Assembly (NCBI RefSeq): GCF_900114925.1
Contig: NZ_FOUR01000004.1
Location: 124,001-188,000, forward strand
DNA from: Marinobacter pelagius
GTDB taxonomy: Bacteria > Pseudomonadota > Gammaproteobacteria > Pseudomonadales > Oleiphilaceae
Reading direction: 5' to 3'
DNA: 64,000 nucleotides
In this document: positions 52,903 to 61,201 of the stretch, one piece after another
Position numbering within the stretch: the stretch's first letter is position 1
How the letters are laid out: each line of letters begins with the position of its first letter
Notes under the pieces: model-generated
The model's database searches: none
What the model was told of the DNA's origin: nothing
The model's input: the letters and a program-made list of their open reading frames with translations, nothing else
Program-made: the position numbers and the translations under genes

Positions 52903-55077
52903 TCAGACCTTGTGCCGAATGTGCCAGCAGCGGTGAATCCTCGGATTGCGCTGGAAATCCTTGTCCAGGGTGCTGCGTGAGACTTCCTCCACCGCAAACT
53001 CCTCCTCCAGCGCCTCATCAAGCCGGAACCTTCTGAAGTTATTGGAAAAGATCAGCAAGCCGTCCGAGGTCAGCCGTGCCATCGCCTGCTGGATCAACGT
53101 GGCGTGATCCCGCTGGATATCCAGCACCCCGGCCATGCGGGCGGAATTGGAGAAGGTCGGCGGGTCCATGAAGATCAGGTCAAAACGCTGGTCCGCCGCA
53201 GGCTTCTCCGCCAGCCACGCCAGGCAGTCTGCCTGTTCCACCATGTGTTTTTTCGGGTCGGCATCGTTGAGCGCCAGGTTTTCCCGGGCCCAGTTCACGT
53301 AGGTCTTCGACATATCCAGGCTCAGGGAGCGGCTGGCGCCACCCACTGCTGCATGGACCGAGGCCGCGCCGGTGTAACAGAACAGGTTGAGGAAGCGCTT
53401 GCCCCGGGCGTTCTGCTGGATCCAGTGCCGCACCGGACGATGATCGAGGAACAGGCCAGTGTCGAGGTAATCCTTGAGGTTCACCCGCAGCAGACAGCCA
53501 TGTTCATGCACGGTGAAGAACTCGCCGCTGGCGGCCTGCTTCTCGTACTGCTGGGTACCGGCCTGACGCTGGCGCTGTTTGCACACCAGGTCCGAGCGCT
53601 CGATCCCGAGCACGTCCGGAATCACCGCCAGGGCTTCGGCCAGCCGCTCCCGAGCGGCACGCTCATCCACAGACTTGGGCGCAGCATACTCCTGCACATG
53701 CACCCGGCCCTCGTAGATATCGATCGCCAGGGCATATTCCGGCATATCGGCATCGTAAAGCCGGTAGCAACCGATGCCCTGTTTCCGGGCCCACTGGCCG
53801 ATGGTTTTCATGTTCTTTTTCAGGCGATTGCGCAGCATAGCTGCGCGCTCTTCGTTGGCGATACGCGGGCGAATTTCCCCGGGAACGTCCGGCTCCCGCG
53901 GGGTCATGGCATTCTCCTCGGCCACCTCGAACAGCAGCAGCTGGGCCGGGAGCTTGCCATTGAACAGTTTGTACTGCTTGAAACTGCGCAGCCCGACGGA
54001 CTTGCCGAACTCCGGCGCGCCGGTAAAGACCCCAAGCCGCCAGCCTGGTACTGACTGTTTCACGGCATCACCGAGAGCCTGGTAAAGACCGCTCAGCTCC
54101 TTGCGCTCGCTCAGGCGCTCACCATAAGGCGGGTTGGTCAGCACCAGGCCACGCTCCGACCACTGCCCTTCCACAGTGAATTCCTGCACCGCCCGGGCTT
54201 CCACATGCACCACACCGTCAAGACCCGCACGCTCGATGTTCTTCCAGGCTGTGGCGATCACCCGGGAATCCTGGTCAAATCCGGCAAACCTGGGGATCCG
54301 GCCCTGCTTGCCCTCATGGGCCCGGCGTTCCGCTTCCTGCCGGAGCGCGAGCCAGACTTCGGGCTGGTGACCGGGCCACTTCTCGAAACCGAACCGTTCC
54401 TGCCGGCGCCCGGGAGCGATATCCAGGGCCATCATCGCAGCTTCAATCAGCAGCGTCCCGGAGCCGCACATCGGGTCCACAAAATCACCGCCCTGCCCGG
54501 CAATCTCCGGCCAGCCGGACCGCATCAGCAGCGCTGCCGCCAGGTTCTCCTTCAGCGGCGCAATGCCCTTGTCGGTACGGTACCCGCGCATGTGCAGGCT
54601 GTGACCGCTGAGATCCACACCAATGGAAAGCCGGTTGCGATTGAGACGGGCGGAGATCGTCACGTCGGGATTCTTGGCATCCACCGCCGGCCGGGCTGCG
54701 CCCTTGGCGCGAAAACCATCGACAATGCCGTCCTTGACCCGCTGGGCGCCGAACTGGGTATTGCGGATCGCCTGGTTCTGGCCAAGAAAAGTTACCCGGA
54801 AGCTGCCCTTCTCAGGAATGTGCTGTGTCCAGTCCACGCCGAGCACGCCTTCGTACATGGCGTCCCCGTTACCCGCATCCACCTCGGCGATGTTGAGGAT
54901 GACGCGGTTGGCCAGACGCGACCACAGGCAGGCCCGGTATCCCGCTTCCAGCTCGCCTTCAACCCATACCCCGGCCGGCGCGTTACGGACCGTTTCCAGG
55001 CCGAAGGTCCGAAGCTCATCCCCCAGCAGGTACTCAACACCTTTCGGGCAGGTTACGAAAAAGACACATTTAGACAA
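52903..55077 (-). CDS. rlmKL: Bifunctional 23S rRNA methyltransferase RlmKL
   Basis: This 724-residue fusion methylates G2445 (N2; RlmL half) and G2069 (N7; RlmK half) of 23S rRNA. It begins with a THUMP domain (GVEYLLGDELRTFGLE), then the N2-methylase domain with FVDPMCGSGTLLIEAAM and the NPPYGERL motif. The C-terminal RlmK domain has FLNLFCYTGAASVHAAVGG and FMDPPTFSNS. The start is TTG at 55077, preceded by AGGAG at six bases; this gives an N-terminus matching E. coli RlmL. It is divergent from rmf, a known neighbourhood. Confidence 0.95.
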   Translation of the reverse strand: MSKCVFFVTCPKGVEYLLGDELRTFGLETVRNAPAGVWVEGELEAGYRACLWSRLANRVILNIAEVDAGNGDAMYEGVLGVDWTQHIPEKGSFRVTFLGQNQAIRNTQFGAQRVKDGIVDGFRAKGAARPAVDAKNPDVTISARLNRNRLSIGVDLSGHSLHMRGYRTDKGIAPLKENLAAALLMRSGWPEIAGQGGDFVDPMCGSGTLLIEAAMMALDIAPGRRQERFGFEKWPGHQPEVWLALRQEAERRAHEGKQGRIPRFAGFDQDSRVIATAWKNIERAGLDGVVHVEARAVQEFTVEGQWSERGLVLTNPPYGERLSERKELSGLYQALGDAVKQSVPGWRLGVFTGAPEFGKSVGLRSFKQYKLFNGKLPAQLLLFEVAEENAMTPREPDVPGEIRPRIANEERAAMLRNRLKKNMKTIGQWARKQGIGCYRLYDADMPEYALAIDIYEGRVHVQEYAAPKSVDERAARERLAEALAVIPDVLGIERSDLVCKQRQRQAGTQQYEKQAASGEFFTVHEHGCLLRVNLKDYLDTGLFLDHRPVRHWIQQNARGKRFLNLFCYTGAASVHAAVGGASRSLSLDMSKTYVNWARENLALNDADPKKHMVEQADCLAWLAEKPAADQRFDLIFMDPPTFSNSARMAGVLDIQRDHATLIQQAMARLTSDGLLIFSNNFRRFRLDEALEEEFAVEEVSRSTLDKDFQRNPRIHRCWHIRHKV

Positions 55078-55397
55078 AGCGAGCTCCTGGGCAAAATAAC
55101 AATCCGGGTAAGTTTCCGTTTTTCGCAGTAATTCCAATTTTGCTGCGTCATTTTTAGTTCATAAAACTATAAGAAAACGGTCACATAGATGAAATAATTA
55201 GTGTACACGCGCTCAAGGTTCGTTCTACCTTGTACTTGACGCGTCGTTCCGGAGGTCTGAAAAGCCTCCGTTAACAGGATCCTGACTGCTCTGGTCAAAG
55301 CTGGCAATAGGGGGTTGTCCCGGAGGGAAACCCGGATCGCCACGACCACTGCAGATGTGCACACGCTTGTTCTGTTAATCCATTAGTGAGGAACGGC

Positions 55398-55610
55398 ATG
55401 AAAAGACAGAAAAGAGACATGTACGCCCGTGCATATAAAAGGGGTTATCTCGCCGGAGTGTCCGGAAAGCCGAAAGACAGCTGCCCGATTGAACAACCGG
55501 AAGTGCGACAGGAATGGCTGAACGGGTGGCGCGAAGGTCGCACAGATAACTGGGAGGGCATGACCGGCGTCTCCGGTATTCACAAACTTGCCAATGTCAC
55601 ATCAGCGTGA
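55398..55610 (+). CDS. rmf: Ribosome modulation factor
   Basis: This 70-residue basic protein has the Rmf signature MKRQKRDMYARAYKRGYLAG and QEWLNGWREGR. It pairs 70S ribosomes into inactive 100S dimers in stationary phase. GAGG stands six bases before the ATG at 55398. The tail (about 15 residues) is longer than that of E. coli Rmf. Confidence 0.95.
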   Translation: MKRQKRDMYARAYKRGYLAGVSGKPKDSCPIEQPEVRQEWLNGWREGRTDNWEGMTGVSGIHKLANVTSA

Positions 55611-55744
55611 CGGACATTCACCAGCAACCCCGAATCTTGATCTGATCTTTTTCTACACAATTTGACGCAGTACCAAGAGCAACCAAAACGGGGCCTCCCG
55701 CCCCGTACCATGCGAAGAAGCGCAACGGGGTTTATTCCCCGCAC

Positions 55745-55772
55745 GGGCCCGCTAAGCGGGCCCATCTTTTTT
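55745..55772 (+). terminator. Terminator between rmf and pyrD
   Basis: Stem GGGCCCGC (55745-55752) pairs with GCGGGCCC (55756-55763) with a TAA loop and a six-T run that ends at the convergent pyrD stop codon. Confidence 0.85.
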
Positions 55773-56800
55773 CAGCTTCCCGATGTTTCCCGCCGAATGG
55801 CCTCCACCGCCTCTTTGATCAACGCCGGCCCCTTATAGATGAAGCCCGTGTAGATCTGCACCAGTTTTGCACCCGCCCTGACCTTCTCTGCGGCACTCTC
55901 GCCGTCGGTAATGCCACCTACGCCGATAATGGGCAAACGTTCCCCGAGTTCTGCATAGAGCCCCTGAATAACTCTCAGGGAGGCCTCACGGACCGGATCA
56001 CCACTGAGGCCACCCGCTTCGTCCGCGTGGCGGTGGCCGGCCACGGCATCACGGCTGATGGTGGTGTTGGTGGCGATAACGCCGTCAAGGCCGGTGTCCA
56101 GCAGCGCATTGGCAACAAACCGGATTCCGGTGTCGTCCATGTCCGGCGCAATCTTTACCGCAATGGGAACGTACTTTCCGGTCTCCTGTTCACACCGGCG
56201 CTGCTCGTCCTTGATCGCCTCCAGCAGACCTTTCAGGGAATCCCCGAACTGCAGGTCCCGAAGCCCCGGGGTATTGGGCGAGGACACGTTCACCGTGATG
56301 TAATCAGCCCGGGAGTATACCGCTGCGATGCCCTTGCGATAGTCAGTCTCGGACTCGTCGTTCGGAGTGTCCTTGTTCTTGCCGACATTGATCCCGAGAA
56401 TGCCCCGGTAACGCCGGTGATCCACCCTGTCGAGCAGGTGCTCCAGGCCTTCATTGTTGAATCCCATCCGGTTGATGATGGCCTGGTGCTCCGGTAGACG
56501 GAACATACGGGGCTTGGGGTTACCCGGTTGAGCCCGCGGTGTGACCGTGCCCACCTCGATGAATCCAAAGCCCAGGGCGCCAAGGGCGTCCAGATGATCG
56601 GCATTCTTGTCCAGGCCTGCCGCCAAGCCTACGGGATTGGGGAAGTCCAGCCCCATAACATTGACCGGCAATGCATCTATCTTTGGCGAAAAAGCACTCA
56701 ACAAGCCCAGTTTCTGGGCAACATCAAGGCTGCCCAGCGCGATGTTGTGAGCTTGCTCGGGTGGAAAACGGAATAACAGGTTGCGGATAACGCCGTACAT
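55772..56800 (-). CDS. pyrD: Quinone-dependent dihydroorotate dehydrogenase
   Basis: This 342-residue class 2 enzyme oxidises dihydroorotate to orotate in pyrimidine synthesis and passes electrons to quinone at the membrane. It has the N-terminal membrane-contact helices (YGVIRNLLFRFPPEQAHNI), FPNPVGLAAGLDKNAD, VNVSSPNTPGLRDLQ with the catalytic Ser, and VGGITDGESAAEKVRAGAKLVQIYTGFIYKGP. Confidence 0.96.
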   Translation of the reverse strand: MYGVIRNLLFRFPPEQAHNIALGSLDVAQKLGLLSAFSPKIDALPVNVMGLDFPNPVGLAAGLDKNADHLDALGALGFGFIEVGTVTPRAQPGNPKPRMFRLPEHQAIINRMGFNNEGLEHLLDRVDHRRYRGILGINVGKNKDTPNDESETDYRKGIAAVYSRADYITVNVSSPNTPGLRDLQFGDSLKGLLEAIKDEQRRCEQETGKYVPIAVKIAPDMDDTGIRFVANALLDTGLDGVIATNTTISRDAVAGHRHADEAGGLSGDPVREASLRVIQGLYAELGERLPIIGVGGITDGESAAEKVRAGAKLVQIYTGFIYKGPALIKEAVEAIRRETSGS

Positions 56801-56843
56801 CAGATAACTCCCTGAATGTCAGTGGGCGGGAGTATACCGGAAG

Positions 56844-56934
56844 TTTTCCACAGCATCCCGTCTGCCTGAGCAATCGCTCGTAACTGCTTGTCTCATTAAC
56901 ATCTCGTGAGCTTTTCCACGGAATCTGTGGATAA
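56844..56934. promoter_or_regulatory. Cluster of DnaA-box-like sites
   Basis: A perfect DnaA box (TGTGGATAA at 56926-56934) and two near matches (TTTTCCACA at 56844-56852, TTTTCCACG at 56912-56920) lie within 91 bp in the 408-bp gap between pyrD and the CDF gene. Confidence 0.45.
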
Positions 56935-57000
56935 CCCTGTTGAAAATCACGGGGCAAACTTTCAGACCCCTTGATAACTGCGCCAGCCTACAAATTGATC

Positions 57001-57052
57001 ATTTTTTGACCAGTTTATTTTATTTTATTTTTCAATAACTTATAATTTACAA
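57001..57052. other. AT-rich tract with a TATAAT element
   Basis: About 50 bp of almost pure A/T follow the DnaA-box cluster, ending in TATAAT (57041-57046). It could be a promoter with an UP element for the CDF transporter or an unwinding tract. The remaining 57053-57208 leader holds no gene. Confidence 0.45.
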
Positions 57053-57208
57053 AGCTCCCATGGCTACACATAGTCAAGGTTCTTTACACCGTCATCAAAA
57101 TGCAACCATGTGCATAAATCGCACGATCACGCGTGTAACGCCCGTCCCCACAGGAGCGGGGTTTAACGTTATACTTTCCGGATCACTCAACCGCCGGAGC
57201 CATTCCGA

Positions 57209-58369
57209 ATGCAAGACCCCGTTTCCACAACGTCCAGCACCCAGGATGCCCTGAACAAGGAAATGAGGGCGGCCTCGAAAGTCACCATTATCGGAATGAT
57301 TCTTGATGCCGTCCTCGGCGTCATAAAAGTCATCGCTGGTACACTTTTCAACTCCCAGGCCCTGTTTGTTGACGGCATCCACTCCTTTACCGATGTCGTT
57401 TCTGACTTCGTTGTACTGGCGGTAATGCGCGTATCCCGGCAGGAACCGGACGAGAATCACCCCTACGGCCACCAGCGCATCGAAACCTTTGGTACTTTGC
57501 TGCTGGGCAGTATTCTCATCGCTGTTGGTGCCGCACTGGCGTGGGAAAACCTGTTGCGGCTCTTTGCCGGTGGAATCAGCGAGGTGCCGGGCTGGCCGGT
57601 CCTGGTGGCCGCGGCGTTATCGGTCGCCGGCAAGGAGTGGATCTATCATTACACCCGCCACGTGGGTAAGGCGATCCGTTCGGACCTGATCATCGCCAAC
57701 GCCTGGCACAGCCGCACCGATGCCTTCTCGTCGGTTGTGGTCCTGCTCTCCACCGTGGGAGCCATGATGGGTTGGGAATGGCTCGACGTGCTGGCCGCGG
57801 TAGTCATCGCTCTGATCATCATCCACATCGGCTGGAAGTTCACCTGGGACAGCGTCAAGGAACTGGTGGATACCGGGCTCTCCCAGGAAGACACCCAGAA
57901 GCTGAAAACCATCGCCCGGGAGACCGACGGTGTGCGCAATGTCCATGAACTGCGCACCCGCCGCATGGGCCATGACATCCTGCTGGATGTCCACCTGGTG
58001 GTGCGACCCGATATCAGCGTCTCGGAGGGTCATCAGATCGGCATGAAGGTGGTTTCGGGCATGCGCGACGCCCTGGACAACATCCGGGACATCAACTTCC
58101 ATATCGATGCCGAGAATGACGAGAACCAGCCGCACACCTCCGAGAGCCTTCCCTCGCGGGAACAGATCCGGGATGTTCTTTATCAGAAAATCGGTGAGTT
58201 GCCGGCCAACAGCCGACTCAGGCTCCACTACCTGAAGAACAAGGTGCATCTGGAGCTGTTCTTCGACGCACCGGACAAGTCCGATGGCATCACCAGCGAA
58301 AGGATCAGGGAAGCCCTTGAGGACTGCTCCTGGTTCGGCAGCGCCAGGGTCTGGCTGGGCGAGCCGTAA
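57209..58369 (+). CDS. Cation diffusion facilitator family transporter
   Basis: This 386-residue inner-membrane exporter for divalent metals has six helices: HSFTDVVSDFVV carries the first half of the metal site and WHSRTDAFSSVVVL the second. A cytoplasmic ferredoxin-like domain (VHELRTRRMGHDILLDVHLVV) follows, and then about 80 extra residues absent from most CDF proteins. The metal (Zn, Fe or Mn) cannot be told. Confidence 0.9.
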   Translation: MQDPVSTTSSTQDALNKEMRAASKVTIIGMILDAVLGVIKVIAGTLFNSQALFVDGIHSFTDVVSDFVVLAVMRVSRQEPDENHPYGHQRIETFGTLLLGSILIAVGAALAWENLLRLFAGGISEVPGWPVLVAAALSVAGKEWIYHYTRHVGKAIRSDLIIANAWHSRTDAFSSVVVLLSTVGAMMGWEWLDVLAAVVIALIIIHIGWKFTWDSVKELVDTGLSQEDTQKLKTIARETDGVRNVHELRTRRMGHDILLDVHLVVRPDISVSEGHQIGMKVVSGMRDALDNIRDINFHIDAENDENQPHTSESLPSREQIRDVLYQKIGELPANSRLRLHYLKNKVHLELFFDAPDKSDGITSERIREALEDCSWFGSARVWLGEP

Positions 58370-58385
58370 CAGCCGCCCTGCCCCC

Positions 58386-59885
58386 TCAGCCCCGCCGCTT
58401 GGCCTCCATGCGGGACAGGAACTCCTGCATGATCAGGGTGTAGAGTTCGCCACCGAGGAACTTGTCCTCGACGCCGGAATCGACACTGGGGTTGTCATTC
58501 ACCTCGATGATCGCCACCCGGTTTCCGGACTGTTTGATGTCGACCCCATAGAGCCCATTACCAATCAGCCGCGTAGCGTTCAAGGCGGCCTGGATCACGG
58601 CTCTGGGCACCTCATAGGTGGGCAGCGTCTCGAAATCGCCACTCTCCACCTTGGACTCTCCATGCTGGTAGATCTGCCAGTGCCCTTTGACCATCATGTA
58701 CTTGCAGGCATAGATGGCACGGCCACCCAGCACGCCGATCCGCCAGTCATAGTCCGTGTACAGGTATTCCTGGGCCAGCACCAGGGCTGACTGCCGGAAC
58801 AATTCCCGAAGCCCAGCCCGCAATTCCTTCTCGTCCCGGGCCTTGGTCACCCCACGGGAGAATGCCCCGTCCGGGATCTTGATGACCACCGGGAAGCCCA
58901 GCGTACTGACCACATGCTCCACCGCATCTTTCTGGTCCCGGGACAGGATCAGGGTTTTCGGTGTCGGCACCTTGTTGTTTCGCAGCAGGTCCGCCAGGAA
59001 CACCTTGTTGGTACAGCGCAGGATGGAGACCGGGTCATCAATGACCACCATGCCCTCGGCTTCGGCCTTGCGGGCAAAACGGTAGGTGTGATGGTCAATG
59101 GCGGTGGTCTCGCGGATAAACAGGCCATCGTATTCCGGCAACCGCATGTAGTCCCGCCGGGTGATCCGTTCCACATTGATACCCAGTTTCCGGCCTGCTT
59201 TCTCGAAACGCTTGAGGGCTGCCTCATCGCTCGGCGGCATCTCCTCCTCGGGATTCACCAGCATCGCCAGATCAAAGCGATAGCGCCGGCGGGTCCGGGG
59301 CTTGCGCCAGACCATGGTACTGAAACGGTCCAGTGCGGTCGCAAAAAGATCCTGTTCCTGCTCGGACAGGTCCGCCGGTGCCGCAGGCCGCATGGAGGCA
59401 ATCTGCCACTTCTTGCGGCGCTTGAAGACGATTTCCAGGATCGGGCACGGGAAACTCTCAAACAGCGCCCTGGCGACCGGCTTCAGGTCCAGGTGCTCGG
59501 CCTGGCCAAAGTAGGTGCGGATCCGTACCTCAGGGGTTGCCTCCTTTTCCTCGCTCGCAGATTCAATTTCGGAGCCGGCGGCATCCAGCCAGTTGAGTAC
59601 GCTGGGGTCCAGCTCTTCCAGCTCCAGCGAGAACAGGCCCTTGCGACTGAGATCGTTGAGGGTCATCACGGAAGGCACCACGTGGTGACCACGGGCTTCT
59701 GCCAGCAGCGAACAGTAGTAACCCTTGCTCAGGTATTTTGCGCTCTGGCACAGGTTGATGACCCGCACCCGTCCGGTGGATGACGAGGAGTACTGCAGAT
59801 ACTGGTCAAAGGTCAGCACATCTTCGCTGGGGTAGTACGGTGCCCAGTCTTTGGCGCGATCAACAACAATGAGCAAACGGGACAT
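58386..59885 (-). CDS. RimK-like ATP-grasp ligase with RLAN N-terminal domain
   Basis: This 499-residue protein combines an N-terminal RLAN-type domain (LLIVVDRAKDWAPYYPSEDVL, LSKGYYCSLLAEARGHHVVP) with a RimK-type ATP-grasp (TTAIDHHTYRFARKAEAEG, FPVVIKIPDGAFSRGVTKA, ALVLAQEYLYTDYDWRIGVL, and the Mg-binding IIEVNDNPSVDSGVEDK). Such ligases join an amino acid or peptide to a carboxylate using ATP. RLAN ligases nearly always neighbour a GNAT-papain-like fusion, as here. Start chosen at 59885; GGAGG lies about ten bases upstream. Confidence 0.87.
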   Translation of the reverse strand: MSRLLIVVDRAKDWAPYYPSEDVLTFDQYLQYSSSSTGRVRVINLCQSAKYLSKGYYCSLLAEARGHHVVPSVMTLNDLSRKGLFSLELEELDPSVLNWLDAAGSEIESASEEKEATPEVRIRTYFGQAEHLDLKPVARALFESFPCPILEIVFKRRKKWQIASMRPAAPADLSEQEQDLFATALDRFSTMVWRKPRTRRRYRFDLAMLVNPEEEMPPSDEAALKRFEKAGRKLGINVERITRRDYMRLPEYDGLFIRETTAIDHHTYRFARKAEAEGMVVIDDPVSILRCTNKVFLADLLRNNKVPTPKTLILSRDQKDAVEHVVSTLGFPVVIKIPDGAFSRGVTKARDEKELRAGLRELFRQSALVLAQEYLYTDYDWRIGVLGGRAIYACKYMMVKGHWQIYQHGESKVESGDFETLPTYEVPRAVIQAALNATRLIGNGLYGVDIKQSGNRVAIIEVNDNPSVDSGVEDKFLGGELYTLIMQEFLSRMEAKRRG

Positions 59886-60082
59886 CTGTGGCATTCCTCC
59901 CTGAAGGTCAGCCGCCTGAATTTGCGCAACAATACGCCCGGCCCCGAAGTTGCACAATCACCGAGGCGTGCGTGCTTTTACGCATGCCGGCGGGGCTTGC
60001 GTACCAGCCACTCTCTACCATAATAGCCGCGAGAGGGAAGCCCGCGAGCCTGCCCTTCCCACCGACCAGGGCCAGCAAAACC

Positions 60083-61201
60083 ATGCCTGATGTAACACTT
60101 CGCCAAGCCGCCAGTACCGACCTGGACAACCTGGTACAGCTGGAGCATCGCTGTTTCAGTGACGACCGGCTTTCCCGGCGGAGTTTCCGTCGTTTCCTGG
60201 AGATGCCACGGGACCGGCTGATTGTGGCCGAGCAAGACGGCGAGCTGATCGGCTATTGCCTGGTGTTGATGAATGCCGCCACGCGCCTGGCGCGGATCTA
60301 CTCCATTGCGGTCGCTCCCGCGGCCCGGGGCCGGGGTATTGGTGAAATGCTGATCCGGGAGGCCGAAAAGGAAGCAGCCGAGGCCGACCGCATTATCATG
60401 CGCCTGGAAGTGCGGGAGGATAATCCCGGCGCCATCAATCTCTACAAGCGCCTGGGCTACCGGCAGTTCGGTACCTACCGCGATTACTACGAAGATCACG
60501 GCAATGCGCTCAGATTCGAGCGCAGGATCCTGTACTACGAGCCAAGCCGGGAGTTTGTGCCGGTTCCCTATTACCCGCAGACCACCGAGTTCACCTGTGG
60601 CCCTTCAGCCCTGATCATGGCCATGGCTGCACTGGATGAGAACCAGCCGGTCACCACCCTGGAAGAACTGAAGATCTGGCGCGAGGCCACGACTATTTTC
60701 ATGCTCGCCGGCCACGGAGGCTGTGGTCCCCATGGCCTGGCCCTGGCCTGCTGGAACCGGGGTTTTGACGCCAGTGCCTGGATCAGCCAGGAAGGTGCCC
60801 TGTTCAAAGACACAGTGCGGAATGAAGACAAAAAAAGAGTGCTGGAACTGGTGCATGAAGGTTTCCTGCACGATATCGGCGCCACCGGCATCCAGCTTCA
60901 CCATGACCCGCTGACCCTCGAGGGCATGGAGAACGCCCTTCACGAGGGACGCATCCCGGTCATCCTGATCAGCACCTGGCAACTGAACCGCAGCCGGGTG
61001 CCGCATTGGGTCACCGTCTGTGCCATCGACGAGGAGTTCGTTTACCTGCACGATCCGGAAATCGACGTGCAGGCGGGCGAAACCGTTGCGGACAAACAGT
61101 ACCTGCCGGTGGACAAACGGGTCTTCACCCGGATGTCCAGCTACGGCCGGAACCAGCCGCTGCAGGCAGCCGTCATTGTCGGGCCAAAGCGAATCGGCTG
61201 A
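60083..61201 (+). CDS. GNAT acetyltransferase fused to C39/papain-like peptidase
   Basis: This 372-residue fusion has a GNAT domain in residues 1-150 (acetyl-CoA loop RGRGIG at 82-87, then NPGAINLYKRLGY) and a papain-like peptidase in 155-372 with Q166, C172 (TEFTCGPSAL), H308 (PHWVTVCAID) and D324 (YLHDPE). It is divergent from the RLAN ATP-grasp gene; starts are 197 bp apart. Together they are expected to build or modify a peptide-like compound. Its stop abuts the uvrB stop with no gap. The ribosome site is weak (AGGGCC). Confidence 0.87.
   Translation: MPDVTLRQAASTDLDNLVQLEHRCFSDDRLSRRSFRRFLEMPRDRLIVAEQDGELIGYCLVLMNAATRLARIYSIAVAPAARGRGIGEMLIREAEKEAAEADRIIMRLEVREDNPGAINLYKRLGYRQFGTYRDYYEDHGNALRFERRILYYEPSREFVPVPYYPQTTEFTCGPSALIMAMAALDENQPVTTLEELKIWREATTIFMLAGHGGCGPHGLALACWNRGFDASAWISQEGALFKDTVRNEDKKRVLELVHEGFLHDIGATGIQLHHDPLTLEGMENALHEGRIPVILISTWQLNRSRVPHWVTVCAIDEEFVYLHDPEIDVQAGETVADKQYLPVDKRVFTRMSSYGRNQPLQAAVIVGPKRIG

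Noticed and set aside
56801..57208. Chromosomal origin of replication
   Set aside because: Only three box-like sites and none of the usual origin genes; kept as a lower-level finding.
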